Notes: generated by a model not told the origin, from the letters alone. DNA of 64,000 nt from Rickettsiales bacterium (GCA_021156175.1 JAJNBL010000001.1:310001-374000), one strand, 5' to 3'; positions 25,178 through 35,611 are shown, counted from the stretch's first letter. Numbers and translations are program-made.

Positions 25178-26017
25178 TTATTTAATGCACCGGATTTGAA
25201 CTGTGAACTGATTCGCATACTGCTCCAGATTTGCATCCGGCAAATACCCGGCTTCGCGAAGCGAAAGATAATAACGTATCTTGTAGTAATCCAAAAATGC
25301 GCGAAGCCTAGCAAGATGCACCGCTGAACCATTGGTGAAATGTTCGGTTGCCACGACCTCCGTTTTTCCATCCAGCTCGGCTAAGGTGGTTTCCTCGATT
25401 TCTCGGAACCCCTCAATCACGCCAATCACATTCCCATATTCATCGAGCAAGGGTCCGCCACTATTGCCTTTTCGCACCGTATCGGTAAGTACAATCTTCC
25501 GTTCTGTGAAAGGTTGGTCAAGCTCCGGAGGTCCATGATCCGTACGCTCATCCGGATTAAGCACACTTCCCTTCTTAAACGCATACGCACCGCCCGGATA
25601 CCCAATCACAGAGACAGGCGCACCTGCTTTCACCCCTTCCATATGCGCACGCAATACCGCGATATTTTTCGGAGGATGTTCGGAAACGAGGACTGCCAGA
25701 TCGTTATATTTATCGGTCGCAAGAACGTTCAACGTCGTGCGCAAATTTTTAGGCTCTACCACCGTGAAAGACTTACAGTCCTGCACCACATGCTGATTCG
25801 TGATGACATGTTTTTCATTCACAAAAAACCCGGTGCCGAACCCCAAATTAATAACGCGGCCTGTATCGGAAACAACGTCTGGAGAAGTCGGACTTAAGGG
25901 AGTAATAGGAGTCAGCGGAGAAAGAAACTTTTCTTGTATGGACTGCCGTTCCTGCCAAAAAAGGAATGAAAGTACCAGGACCACAAAGAACGGGATAAGA
26001 CGTGTAAGGAACTGCAT
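25178..26017 (-). CDS. Secreted or membrane-anchored trypsin-like serine protease (copy A)
   Basis: The 279-residue protein has an N-terminal hydrophobic segment (about 6-21, signal anchor), a Pro-rich linker (LSPLTPITPLSPTSP) and a chymotrypsin-fold protease with an intact triad: H76 in ITNQHVV, D106 in YNDLAVL and S186 in KGNSGGPL. It has no PDZ domain, so it is not a full DegP. It would act in the periplasm. It is the second of two adjacent homologues, three bases after copy B, in one operon. Confidence 0.88.
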   Translation of the reverse strand: MQFLTRLIPFFVVLVLSFLFWQERQSIQEKFLSPLTPITPLSPTSPDVVSDTGRVINLGFGTGFFVNEKHVITNQHVVQDCKSFTVVEPKNLRTTLNVLATDKYNDLAVLVSEHPPKNIAVLRAHMEGVKAGAPVSVIGYPGGAYAFKKGSVLNPDERTDHGPPELDQPFTERKIVLTDTVRKGNSGGPLLDEYGNVIGVIEGFREIEETTLAELDGKTEVVATEHFTNGSAVHLARLRAFLDYYKIRYYLSLREAGYLPDANLEQYANQFTVQIRCIK

Positions 26018-26020
26018 TCT

Positions 26021-26815
26021 TTACTCCGCCTGCGTTTCAACAACATCCTCATCCGCATGGACACAATGGACATTTACAATGATATATCGCCCATTGCTCT
26101 CTAAGCGCTCGTCAGGGATCTTACCAAATGTCGTATTAAGGCGGTAGAAAATATTACTACTTTTCAAGAATTTTTTGAGCTCCGCCAGACTGATCGCAAC
26201 ACTCGTGCGCTTAAAGGGCTCATCGCTGTTCATTGCATCCACCGAATGATAGTAGGAGAGCATCCCCACAATCACACCAATGATATTGCCATTCCCATCA
26301 AGTAATGGCCCACCGCTATTCCCTTTTTGTACAGAATCCGTGAACTCCACCCTTTTTTCGTTATTAAACTCACCGTCTACTGCCGTAATATTGCTCTTCT
26401 CCACATGATAATCCCCGGTTCTTCCATGTTCCAGAGGATATCCCATCACCAGCACCGGATCGCCCTTCTTAATCCCACTATTCGCACGTAACACGCCAAT
26501 ATGCGGCGCCGTCGCATTAGTCTCAAGCAGTGCCAGATCCTTTTCCTTATCAACCTTGACAATGCGCGCCGAGGTAGGAGGGATCGTATTTGGTAAATTT
26601 ACATCCCCACGTATGGAAATACTTTGGCAGTTCTGCACTACATGTTCATTCGTGATAATATAGTGATGCGATATAAAGAACCCCGTACCACTGGATACGA
26701 GCGCATATCCACCCGCGAGCTGCGCAGGCGATTCTTTTGCTTCCGCCGATACCGCATCCTTCACGCTCAACAGCGCAATAAGCAACAAGAGACATACCGC
26801 AATGATGCGAGGCAT
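26021..26815 (-). CDS. Secreted trypsin-like serine protease (copy B)
   Basis: The 264-residue product has a cleavable signal peptide (IIAVCLLLLIALLSVKDAVSA) and a trypsin-like domain with H58 in ITNEHVV, D93 in EKDLALL and S167 in KGNSGGPL. It is a tandem paralogue of the downstream gene: catalytic motifs and the C-terminal layout are shared, but the N terminus differs, with a cleaved signal here and a signal anchor with Pro-rich linker there. No PDZ domain is visible. The substrate is unknown. Confidence 0.88.
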   Translation of the reverse strand: MPRIIAVCLLLLIALLSVKDAVSAEAKESPAQLAGGYALVSSGTGFFISHHYIITNEHVVQNCQSISIRGDVNLPNTIPPTSARIVKVDKEKDLALLETNATAPHIGVLRANSGIKKGDPVLVMGYPLEHGRTGDYHVEKSNITAVDGEFNNEKRVEFTDSVQKGNSGGPLLDGNGNIIGVIVGMLSYYHSVDAMNSDEPFKRTSVAISLAELKKFLKSSNIFYRLNTTFGKIPDERLESNGRYIIVNVHCVHADEDVVETQAE

Positions 26816-26885
26816 TCTTAAAATCCACTTCAGTTAGTTCGGAACAATCCTACAGAATTCCGCCTAAAAAGCGGTTAATGTGGTT

Positions 26886-26901
26886 TGGCATGAATTTTGC
26901 T
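26886..26901 (+). promoter_or_regulatory. Sigma-54 (-24/-12) promoter upstream of rpoN
   Basis: TGGCAT, five bases, TTGCT: the GG and GC are at the exact -24/-12 spacing of sigma-54 promoters (consensus TGGCAC-N5-TTGC), with one mismatch. It points to rpoN, whose start is about 64 bases downstream, suggesting autoregulation. Confidence 0.6.
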
Positions 26902-26964
26902 GGGAATCAACCAATTCTTAATTACTTTTATTGTATGCTGTTCTAAGAAGGACAGGAAAACCGA

Positions 26965-28524
26965 ATGGTACAGCACCGGCTTGATCTAAAACAACTACAA
27001 ACGCAGACGTTAGCGATGACGCCGCAATTGCAGCAATCCATCAAGATGCTGCAACTCTCACTCGCGGATATCCAATCCTTAATCGCAGAGCAACTGGAGA
27101 ATAACCCACTGCTTGAAGCCTCGGACAGCAGCTTGCTCGATGGTGACGAATCCCATAGCCCCGAAATGCTTGCACTTGGTGAACCCGTGGAGGCTCCCGC
27201 ATCAACGAATGCGGATATTTCCGATATTACCGGTGAGCGTGGACTTGGAGAATATGACAGCATGCTCGATGAAAACTACGCCGGCATGTGGGAAGGCGAA
27301 GGTGCCGTATCCTCAGCAGTATATCAATCCGAGAACCAGGCCTATATACAAGGTGCACGATCCGGCCGAGCGGATTTTGAAGACAAAGATTTCAACTTCG
27401 AGAACACGACCTCCGAAGAAATAACTCTCCAGGAGCATATACTAAGCCAAATCCAGATGGATATTACGGATCCCGCGGATCGGCTGATTGCGGTGCATCT
27501 CACGGGGCTTATTGATGATTCGGGCTATTTTACCGAAGATCTTTCCGCCATTGCACAAAATTTGAAATGCTCGTTACGAGAAGTGGAGACCGTTCTCTTG
27601 ATGCTCCAGGAATGCGAGCCTGTGGGCGTATTTGCGCGGACACTGTCCGAATGCCTGATGCTCCAATTGCGCGATCGGAATCATCTTGATCCTGCAATCT
27701 TAAAAATATTGGACCGCCTGGATCTGGTTGCAACCCAAGACATCAAACAGCTACAATCCATCAGTGGCCTGAATGAAGAAGACATACGGGACGTATTCCG
27801 TGAGCTAAAAAGCCTGAATCCTCGCCCCGGCAGCCTCTTTACGCATGAACGGGTTGAGACCATCCAACCTGATGTATTCTTACGCAAAACCACGCACGGT
27901 AAATGGAGTGTTGAGCTTAATAGTGATGCGCTCCCCAAATTGCTTCTGAATCGCCGTTACTATAAAGAAGTCAGCAACCATACCCATACGGACGCCGAGA
28001 AACGTTATATTTCAGATCAATGGAACCATGCAAGCTGGCTGATCAAAGCGCTCGATCAACGTGCCCAAACGATTCTCAAAGTCGCCTCTGAAATCGTGGC
28101 ACAGCAGCAGGAGTTCCTCTCCCAAGGCATCCGTCACCTAAAACCATTAGTATTAAGTGATATTGCACAAGCCGTAGGCGTGCATGAAAGCACGGTGAGC
28201 CGCGTTACGCATAATAAATATATGGCAACACCGATGGGGCTCTATGAGCTGAAATATTTCTTCTCCTCAAGCCTTTCATGCGCCAATGGAGAGAATGATA
28301 TTTCCAGCCGCAGCGTGCAACACATGATCCAAGAACTCGTGGATAAAGAAGTCGATCGCAGCGATAATATTAAGAAAATAAAAATACTTTCCGATGATGA
28401 TATAGCAGGTATCCTGAAAAGCCGTGGTATTGACGTAGCACGGCGTACGGTCGCAAAATACCGCGAAGCGTTGGGGATTCCGTCATCAGTGGAACGTAGA
28501 CGCATCAAGCGACTAAATGCTTGA
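26965..28524 (+). CDS. rpoN: RNA polymerase sigma-54 factor
   Basis: The 519-residue product has all three RpoN regions. Region I is the Gln/Leu-rich activator-interacting segment (QLQQSIKMLQLSLADIQSLI, about 20-45, with QLENNPLLE). An acidic linker follows, then the core-binding domain (about 130-330), the HTH (AQAVGVHESTVSRVTHNKYM) and the RpoN box ARRTVAKYRE near residue 495, which reads the -24 element. It needs ATP-driven enhancer-binding activators; none is encoded in this window. The gene order rpoN-hpf is widespread. Confidence 0.97.
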   Translation: MVQHRLDLKQLQTQTLAMTPQLQQSIKMLQLSLADIQSLIAEQLENNPLLEASDSSLLDGDESHSPEMLALGEPVEAPASTNADISDITGERGLGEYDSMLDENYAGMWEGEGAVSSAVYQSENQAYIQGARSGRADFEDKDFNFENTTSEEITLQEHILSQIQMDITDPADRLIAVHLTGLIDDSGYFTEDLSAIAQNLKCSLREVETVLLMLQECEPVGVFARTLSECLMLQLRDRNHLDPAILKILDRLDLVATQDIKQLQSISGLNEEDIRDVFRELKSLNPRPGSLFTHERVETIQPDVFLRKTTHGKWSVELNSDALPKLLLNRRYYKEVSNHTHTDAEKRYISDQWNHASWLIKALDQRAQTILKVASEIVAQQQEFLSQGIRHLKPLVLSDIAQAVGVHESTVSRVTHNKYMATPMGLYELKYFFSSSLSCANGENDISSRSVQHMIQELVDKEVDRSDNIKKIKILSDDDIAGILKSRGIDVARRTVAKYREALGIPSSVERRRIKRLNA

Positions 28525-28646
28525 CGTTCTTTTTCTCTCCAGCGTAAACTAGAGAGAGTTTCTACAGTAGGTTGTAAAGGTTATAAATACCCCGACACTA
28601 CAGCCGATAATATACAAGGGGCGTAAAAATATAAGGAACTTGTGCC

Positions 28647-29225
28647 ATGCAAATCCACATAACCGGCCACCACATCGATGTAGGCGGTGCATTACATGAT
28701 TATGTTCAAGAACGGCTCGAGAAAGCAGTCACTAAATATTTTGAACATGCAATCAATGGCGATGTTGTTTTCACTAAACAACGCGCGATCTTCCATGTGA
28801 AAATCCACGTGAACCAAGGCACCGGCACTGGAATTGAGATCAACAGCGATGGTGAATCCGACGATGCGCACGCGGCGTTTGATACGGCTTTAACACGCAT
28901 CGAAAAGCAGCTCCAGCGTTATAAAAGCCGGATTAAAGACCATCACAAGCGCAAAAGTATGGGCGAAGTGCTGGATGCAACGAAATATATTCTCTCTTCT
29001 GATCAAGAGAAAGAAGTCGAGCAGGATGCTCCTGTAATCGTTGCTGAGCAACAAGCAAGGATTGAAACACTCACAGTGGGTGAAGCGGTGATGAAAATGG
29101 AGTTGGCATCGCTGACTGCATTGATGTTCATCAACAGCGCAAATGGCCGGTTTAATATAGTCTATAAACGTGCCGATGGTAACGTTTCCTGGGTTGACCC
29201 ACGGCAGCAGCAAAAAACTGCGTAA
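28647..29225 (+). CDS. hpf: Ribosome hibernation promoting factor, long form
   Basis: The 192-residue protein has the N-terminal ribosome-binding domain (MQIHITGHHIDVGGALHDYV to about residue 105, ending ALTRIEKQLQRYKSRIKDHHKR) and a C-terminal dimerisation domain (about 130-190, VGEAVMKMELASLTALMFINSANGRFNIVYKRADGNVSWVDP shown here only in outline). Long HPFs join two 70S ribosomes into inactive 100S pairs in stationary phase. AAGGAAC precedes the ATG. The gene sits after rpoN as in many proteobacteria. Confidence 0.95.
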   Translation: MQIHITGHHIDVGGALHDYVQERLEKAVTKYFEHAINGDVVFTKQRAIFHVKIHVNQGTGTGIEINSDGESDDAHAAFDTALTRIEKQLQRYKSRIKDHHKRKSMGEVLDATKYILSSDQEKEVEQDAPVIVAEQQARIETLTVGEAVMKMELASLTALMFINSANGRFNIVYKRADGNVSWVDPRQQQKTA

Positions 29226-29256
29226 TTCATCTATTTCTAGATTTCCTTACGAGCGT

Positions 29257-32187
29257 CTATCCCAATAGGCGCTCGTAATGCATTTTAACAACCTGTTGTG
29301 CTTCCAACAGATGCGTCTCAAGCGTTGCAAAATCTTCCTCTGGACGCAAACGCACCAGCTCCTCTTTAATCCCAGGAGAAAGTGTCGGATGATGCGAAAC
29401 ATCACCGCTGGTTAAGCGTAAAATTGATTGGGCATCGAGCAGCAGTAAATGTGCATGAACCAGCGCCTGGGTATCTTCCGCGGAAAGAATTCCCGCCTCT
29501 CCCAACTTCCCAAGTGCAATACCGGTATTCGTTGCCAACATCTCAGGCCGATCTTTAGCATGAAGCAATGATAAATACTGAACGATAAACTCCACATCAA
29601 TCAACCCACCGCGAACATACTTGATCGCCCAGGGCTCGGATGTTGGATATTGTTGGGCAATTTTCTCACGAATTTCCCGTATATCTTTTGCGAGTGTTGT
29701 AGAATCCCATGATTTTGAGAGCGTCTGCTGCAAAATCGCATCGATTTTCTTCATCAATCCCGGCTGCCCTGCAATCACTTTGGCTTTGGTCAAAGCCATA
29801 AATTCCCAAGTCCAGGCGGTTTCTTGATAATATTGCTCGAACGCGCGAAGACTTGAGGCCACCGGCCCATCATTTCCCGAGGGCCGCAAACGCGTATCGA
29901 TATCGTATAATTTTCCTTCGGAAGTGAGTGACGAAAATGCGCTAATAAACCGGCGGATTAAGCGTGTGTAATATTCCCCGGTAATAAGCGGCTTTTCACC
30001 ATCCGACATCGCTTGCATCGAGGGTGCATCATAAATGAAGATAAGATCAACATCCGACCCAAAAGAAAGTTCGCGACTACCGAGTTTCCCCATCGCAATC
30101 ACGGCAAAGGCTCCCCCTTCGATTTTTCCATGCCTTGAAGTAAATTCTTCTTTCACATGACGCAACAGAACAGAAAGCACCGCCTCCGCAATATCCGATA
30201 AACCTTCCCGCGCTTCCTTAGGCGTGATCAGTTTTTTAATCAACTGCACACCGATACGAAATTGCCGGTCATGCGCCCAGTGGCGAGTGATATTTAAAAT
30301 ATCTTCGTATTCATGCCCGTCTTGGAGCACATAATCCAAGCGGCCTTTTAAGCCCTCCACATCCGTCAAAGGATCAAGGAAATCTTGTGAAAACACATAT
30401 TCAAGCAGTACCGGTTTACGACTTAAATTTTCTGCCAGATATGGATAGCTTCCCATAATTTCCGCGATCAACTCAAGCAGCTCCGTGCTTTGCGCCAGCA
30501 AGGAAAATATCTGCGCACCCGCAGGTAATCTTCCCAGAAACGCATCAAATTTTACAAAGGCTTCATACGGATTCGCCGTGCGAGAGAAAGCCTCCAGAAG
30601 CCCCGGAGTAAGCTCCGTCAAGAGTTCTCGTGCCCGCTTATTGCGCGTCGCACGGGTTCTTCCATGATGCCAACCGCGAATAAGTTCCGCCACCGCATCG
30701 CCGCTCGAAAAACCCATATCCGTAATATTTTTAACGGTCTCAGGATCATTCTCCGTACCGGTAAATACAAGGCTTCCCGTCGAAGTCCCAAGCGGTTGGG
30801 ATTCTTCGCACAATTCAGAATAATGTTTCTGCACACACAGAAGCCGGATTTTTACCTCTTCCACAAAATGCTCAACCGTATCATACCCCATAAAGGAAGA
30901 AATCTGCTCCAAACCTTCCGGCGTTGTGGGCAAGCTATGGGTCTGCTCGTCTTCTACCATCTGCAATCGATGTTCAAGCTTTCGAAAATAATAATAAATC
31001 GCAATTAATTCTTCCGCCGCTTGCTTTGTCACTTTCTGACAATCGCACAGCGCCGCCAGCGCTTTACAGGTTGGTGCAATGCGGGTATCTAGCTCCCTTC
31101 CACCCCAAATAAGTTGCTGGATCGCTGCAAAAAATTCGATCTCCCGAATCCCTCCCCGACCCAATTTGATATTGTACCCAAAGAGGTTATCTGGCACGAG
31201 GGTTTGCGTACTTTCAATCTGACGCTTGATGGAGTGGATATCGTCGATCATCGCAAAATCGAGATGCTTTCTCCAAATAAAAGGACGAATTTCTCGCAAG
31301 AATTCTTCCGCTGCGTGTTTATCCCCGGCCACAGGACGCGCTTTAATCAGCGCCATACGCTCCCAGTTTTGGCCAACGCTTTCGTAATAGGTCATTGCTG
31401 CTTCAATCGAAATCACAAGCGGTGTGGAAGCGGGATCGGGCCGGAGTCGCAAATCCATCCGGAACACATACCCATCCGCCGTCCGGTCTTGCATCAAGGA
31501 AACCAAGTCACGCGCAAGGCCGATCATGTAATGCTGTGGCGTTTGACGACCGCGATAATTAACTTTCTCGAAATCCGCAAAAATGATGAGGTCAACATCT
31601 GAGGAATAATTGAGCTCATACCCACCAAGCTTCCCCATCCCAAGAATAATAAGACCGCTATCTTTGGAAGGCATTTCGGGATGAGGCAACATAATCTCCC
31701 CCCGCTCCATCCCAGTTTTGAGCAAAAAATCCACACTGAGGGAAAGCGTATGCTCCGCAAAACGCGTCAATGTCTGGGTCACCTGAGTAACATCCCACAC
31801 AGCGGCCATATCAGCAATCGCAGTCAGTAATGCCACTTGTTGCTTCGCAATCCGAAGCGATTGCATCACATCTGCCTTTGAGGTAAAGGCCTTTGCTTCT
31901 TCATCCATCCGGCCTAATACGCCGTAAAACGCCGCTTCTGCCCCGCCGATGAGAAGATGTGAGAAGAATGTCCATTGTTTCGTGAGTAATTTCGTGAGAA
32001 ACGGACTATGCCCACAGAGGGAAAGAAGCAGCGCACGTCCCACAGGATGCTGGGCAATACTATTGGCATTTTCCTGGTCTTCTACAGCCAATTGCGCCAA
32101 AACACGAGCAAGCCGCTCTTCGGCTTCTGCATGATTTTTGGGAGGAAGAAGTGCATTAGAAGCACCAAACGTGTCAAGCCACTGCAT
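29257..32187 (-). CDS. glnE: Bifunctional glutamine synthetase adenylyltransferase/deadenylase
   Basis: Started at ATG 32185-32187 the protein has 976 residues, near the family norm (946 in E. coli). It has two nucleotidyltransferase halves. The first motif, GMGKLGGYELNYSSDVDLIIF, belongs to the N-terminal deadenylase; the second, MGKLGSRELSFGSDVDLIFIYD, to the C-terminal adenylylase, each followed by a helical domain (RGGIREIEFF; RGGLIDVEFIVQY). The enzyme adjusts glutamine synthetase activity under PII control. The open frame continues upstream to a TTG at 32262, but this would run into the divergent promoter. Confidence 0.95.
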   Translation of the reverse strand: MQWLDTFGASNALLPPKNHAEAEERLARVLAQLAVEDQENANSIAQHPVGRALLLSLCGHSPFLTKLLTKQWTFFSHLLIGGAEAAFYGVLGRMDEEAKAFTSKADVMQSLRIAKQQVALLTAIADMAAVWDVTQVTQTLTRFAEHTLSLSVDFLLKTGMERGEIMLPHPEMPSKDSGLIILGMGKLGGYELNYSSDVDLIIFADFEKVNYRGRQTPQHYMIGLARDLVSLMQDRTADGYVFRMDLRLRPDPASTPLVISIEAAMTYYESVGQNWERMALIKARPVAGDKHAAEEFLREIRPFIWRKHLDFAMIDDIHSIKRQIESTQTLVPDNLFGYNIKLGRGGIREIEFFAAIQQLIWGGRELDTRIAPTCKALAALCDCQKVTKQAAEELIAIYYYFRKLEHRLQMVEDEQTHSLPTTPEGLEQISSFMGYDTVEHFVEEVKIRLLCVQKHYSELCEESQPLGTSTGSLVFTGTENDPETVKNITDMGFSSGDAVAELIRGWHHGRTRATRNKRARELLTELTPGLLEAFSRTANPYEAFVKFDAFLGRLPAGAQIFSLLAQSTELLELIAEIMGSYPYLAENLSRKPVLLEYVFSQDFLDPLTDVEGLKGRLDYVLQDGHEYEDILNITRHWAHDRQFRIGVQLIKKLITPKEAREGLSDIAEAVLSVLLRHVKEEFTSRHGKIEGGAFAVIAMGKLGSRELSFGSDVDLIFIYDAPSMQAMSDGEKPLITGEYYTRLIRRFISAFSSLTSEGKLYDIDTRLRPSGNDGPVASSLRAFEQYYQETAWTWEFMALTKAKVIAGQPGLMKKIDAILQQTLSKSWDSTTLAKDIREIREKIAQQYPTSEPWAIKYVRGGLIDVEFIVQYLSLLHAKDRPEMLATNTGIALGKLGEAGILSAEDTQALVHAHLLLLDAQSILRLTSGDVSHHPTLSPGIKEELVRLRPEEDFATLETHLLEAQQVVKMHYERLLG

Positions 32188-32252
32188 TTTACTTGCTGAT
32201 ACCGTGTTTTTTTGGCTATGGTGGGTATTATCTTTATATACACTGAAAGGCA

Positions 32253-35200
32253 ATGAAAACAACCCTTCATATCACATTCAGGCATGTCTGGCATATCAGC
32301 GTCATGCTGGTCATCCTATTTGCCCTACTCGCAGGAGCCGCAACCATCTGGGTTGCGACAGGGGAGCGCAGCATTCCTTTCTTAAATAGTTATCTTGAGG
32401 CCGTACTACAAAGTCGGGCTCCCGGAATGCGCGTCGAGATCGGAAGCCATACGGTCAGCTGGCCCAAGCGCGAAGATCCATTAACGATCCAAGCCTCTCA
32501 TGTGCGCGTATTAGATGAAAATGGCGATACACTTGCCTTTATCCCAAAATTCTCGCTCGGGCTCGACGTCAAACAACTGGTTCGATTAAAACCGGTACTG
32601 CGCGGGTTCTCGATTGTAGATCCGGTCATTTATATCCCCTCTCCTGCCAGCGCACCCAAACCGCTGACGAAGGCTGATGCCGCGACATTGCCTTCCGCAG
32701 AAACACATGTCGAGACCCTAACAAAACAGCCCGTTACAGAGGAGACCACAAGCTTAGGCGAGTTGGCAGAAGAAATCATTACCCTCAACGACGAACCTGC
32801 TCCCGCCGTATCCTCCCGCGAATACATGCGTTACCTTTTCAATTACTATGAGTACCTCATGGACATGCTGACGGTACTCTCCGACACACAGCATCAAAAT
32901 ATGCGGCTCCAATATATCAGCCTCACAAACGGTAAGATTATTCTTCCTCAACCCGATGGGAAATGGCTGGTCTGGTACATCAAGGAAATTGGCGGCAGCA
33001 CCCTCACCAATGACGAAGCAACCCGGCTTACCGCATCGCTTTCCTCGACCTTAGGCACGGAAGAATTACCGCTTAAACTACAGTTAGCGATCGAAGATGA
33101 AGATGTGCTTTCCATCCGCATCAATTTTAAAGACCTTACTTTACAGCAGATTACACAACGCTTCCCGGCCTCGCTGTATGACTCATTCAAATTCTTGAAG
33201 GATACCACCCTCACCGCCGATGGATGGGTAAGCTTGCGTTACGACGAAAGTGAGGCAACTAACAGCATTTCACTCCATCTTGAAAATGCCAGCGGCGTGT
33301 TTGTGGATGACTCGTTATTTCCCGAACCCGTACCGTTTAACCAACTGGAAGCGAATATCGATATTGCGGAGAATTTCTCACTTATCCATATTCGGAATAC
33401 CTCCGTCTATTTTGACAAATCCCGTCTAACCGCCGAGGGAACATTCAATTTCGGAGAAGATGCAATCGAACTCGATACACTTCTCACCGCTTACGATGTT
33501 CCCGTTGACCGCGTCAAAGTACTTTGGCCAAAACCGGTGGAACCTGCGGTGCGAGAATGGGTTACGACTCATATTTATAATGGATTTGTGCCCAAAGCCC
33601 ATGTCCACATTTCCTTGCATGCACCAAACGAGGAGGGCAAAAAAGCAACCCTGCGTACACTCGATTCTGACGTGCATTTTGAAGATGCGACGCTGAATTA
33701 TTTTTCCGAACTCCCAACCGTCGATCATCTCTATGGCACTGCCCATTTTGATTCTAAAATCATGCGCGTTACCTTCGATAAAGGCAGTATGCTTGGAACC
33801 CAGATTGCGGAAGGACAAGTCCTCATTCCCGATTTCTACCAGATGCCCCACTCCATACTTGAAGTTAGCGGAAAAATTAAAGGCCCTTTAAATGACCTCA
33901 CCCATTTTTATGAACCCGGCATTAAAAAGAAAACGCCGGTATTGCAAGCCGATTTACAAAAAACACGCGGTCATGCCGCAACGACACTCAATCTTTCCTT
34001 CCCGATTAAACCGGAGCATGAACATTATAGCTTGGATGATTTTAGCTATAACCTTTCTTCCTCGGTTCGCGATGCCGCACTTCCGGGAATTTTAGGACGA
34101 TTGGATGGAGAACAAGGAACGTTTGATCTCTCCGTAACCCCCGAAAATGTAACGCTTGACGGGCGTGCGATGCTCGGCAGCATCCCTACTACTTTTCGCC
34201 TGGAAAAAACCTTAGGAACTGAAGAGGGCGAAAAGAAACAACAAGGCCACTCGGCGAAATATTTGTTTAAATCCCACATCGCAGGCAAAGAACTTGCGAC
34301 CTTCGGCTTCCCAGCCATGCCGTTTATACAAGATCGCTTCCTGATCGGTGTTGCAGTCACAGAAGATGCTGAGAAAACGGATATTCTCGTCACCGCAGAT
34401 CTTACCGATACCGCCGTTAATTGGGAGACACTGCATTGGTCAAAAGCGAAAGGGGAACCATTATTAGCAGAAGCGGATTTATTCTACCTCCCGAAATCGC
34501 CGGTTAAAATTCGGAACTTCACGGTAAACTCAAAAGATTTCAGTGCCCAAGGCGAAGCCATGTTATCCGAAGGATTTAGCAGCCTTCAGTATCTCATGCT
34601 TGACCCCATACGCGTGGGAAGAACGGACTTACGGGCACGTTTTGTGGAAGAAGAAGGACGTTACCAACTCTTGCTCTCGGGCAAAAGCCTTGATCTAGCT
34701 AATGTATCTTTTAACAACCTTTTACATGGTCAAGTAACCGAAAATGCAGCCGACCAAACGGCAACGGATCAAGCCTCCTCGCCCGATACTGCACGCCATA
34801 TGGATATACGCGCCAATATCGACAAGATTTATATGAAAGAAGACGAGGCGTTCTATAAACTCACCGGGAATCTCTTCTGCGCCTTTTCAGGCTGCGTTGC
34901 CGCCTCACTCGATGCAGAATTACCTGATAGCCACTATGTATCGATTACTTACCAACCAATGGGTACGAACAAACATAGCTTGGTTGTGGAGTCCAATAAT
35001 GGTGGGGCCGTGCTTCGTGCGCTCGGTATCTTCAATAATGCCCAAGGAGGCGCGTTACGGATTGATGCCCAAACCCGCATCGTTGCAAAATCCAAGAAAC
35101 ATATGTTAGAAGGGGAAGGTATTTTGCGGGACTTTGTCGCCATCAAAACACCCGTTTTAACCAAAGTGCTCTCGCTCGTATCCTTCACCGGAATACGTGA

Positions 35201-35564
35201 TCTAGTTCAGCAAAAGGGGATACCTTTCCAACGCTTTAGCGTACCATTCGCCGCTGAGGATGGCATTGTCACCATTCGCGATGCCAGTGGGCATGGGGAA
35301 TCGTTAGGGATTACCGTTGCAGGAAAAATTAATACCAACGAGGGAAACCTTGATCTTGAAGGAACGCTGGTTCCTGCATCTTCGGTCAACCGCGCGATTC
35401 AACAGGTTCCTGTCATCGGTAACGTACTAACGGGAGGAAAAGGCGAAGGAGTTATCGCGGCACGGTATAAGGTGTCCGGAAGCTATCTCGACCCAAGCGT
35501 ATTCGTGAATCCACTATCGATTGTTACACCGGGTGTGTTGCGGAAGATATTTGATGTGTTCTAA
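32253..35564 (+). CDS. YhdP/AsmA-like envelope protein (DUF3971)
   Basis: This 1103-residue protein has one N-terminal membrane helix (about 15-34) and a very long periplasmic beta-rich region, the layout of the YhdP/TamB/AsmA bridge-like family thought to carry phospholipids between inner and outer membranes. Characteristic parts are the start (WVATGERSIPFLNSYLEAVL), a central DUF3971 region (YDVPVDRVKVLWPKPVEPAVREWVTTHIYNG-type segment around 410-440) and the C-terminal AsmA-like end (NPLSIVTPGVLRKIF). GAAAGG precedes the ATG. It diverges from glnE. The specific cargo is not known. Confidence 0.85.
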   Translation: MKTTLHITFRHVWHISVMLVILFALLAGAATIWVATGERSIPFLNSYLEAVLQSRAPGMRVEIGSHTVSWPKREDPLTIQASHVRVLDENGDTLAFIPKFSLGLDVKQLVRLKPVLRGFSIVDPVIYIPSPASAPKPLTKADAATLPSAETHVETLTKQPVTEETTSLGELAEEIITLNDEPAPAVSSREYMRYLFNYYEYLMDMLTVLSDTQHQNMRLQYISLTNGKIILPQPDGKWLVWYIKEIGGSTLTNDEATRLTASLSSTLGTEELPLKLQLAIEDEDVLSIRINFKDLTLQQITQRFPASLYDSFKFLKDTTLTADGWVSLRYDESEATNSISLHLENASGVFVDDSLFPEPVPFNQLEANIDIAENFSLIHIRNTSVYFDKSRLTAEGTFNFGEDAIELDTLLTAYDVPVDRVKVLWPKPVEPAVREWVTTHIYNGFVPKAHVHISLHAPNEEGKKATLRTLDSDVHFEDATLNYFSELPTVDHLYGTAHFDSKIMRVTFDKGSMLGTQIAEGQVLIPDFYQMPHSILEVSGKIKGPLNDLTHFYEPGIKKKTPVLQADLQKTRGHAATTLNLSFPIKPEHEHYSLDDFSYNLSSSVRDAALPGILGRLDGEQGTFDLSVTPENVTLDGRAMLGSIPTTFRLEKTLGTEEGEKKQQGHSAKYLFKSHIAGKELATFGFPAMPFIQDRFLIGVAVTEDAEKTDILVTADLTDTAVNWETLHWSKAKGEPLLAEADLFYLPKSPVKIRNFTVNSKDFSAQGEAMLSEGFSSLQYLMLDPIRVGRTDLRARFVEEEGRYQLLLSGKSLDLANVSFNNLLHGQVTENAADQTATDQASSPDTARHMDIRANIDKIYMKEDEAFYKLTGNLFCAFSGCVAASLDAELPDSHYVSITYQPMGTNKHSLVVESNNGGAVLRALGIFNNAQGGALRIDAQTRIVAKSKKHMLEGEGILRDFVAIKTPVLTKVLSLVSFTGIRDLVQQKGIPFQRFSVPFAAEDGIVTIRDASGHGESLGITVAGKINTNEGNLDLEGTLVPASSVNRAIQQVPVIGNVLTGGKGEGVIAARYKVSGSYLDPSVFVNPLSIVTPGVLRKIFDVF

Positions 35565-35611
35565 CGGCGTATTGCGTAGTGCTCGTTTCTCAACGATACA
35601 CAAACAAACCC

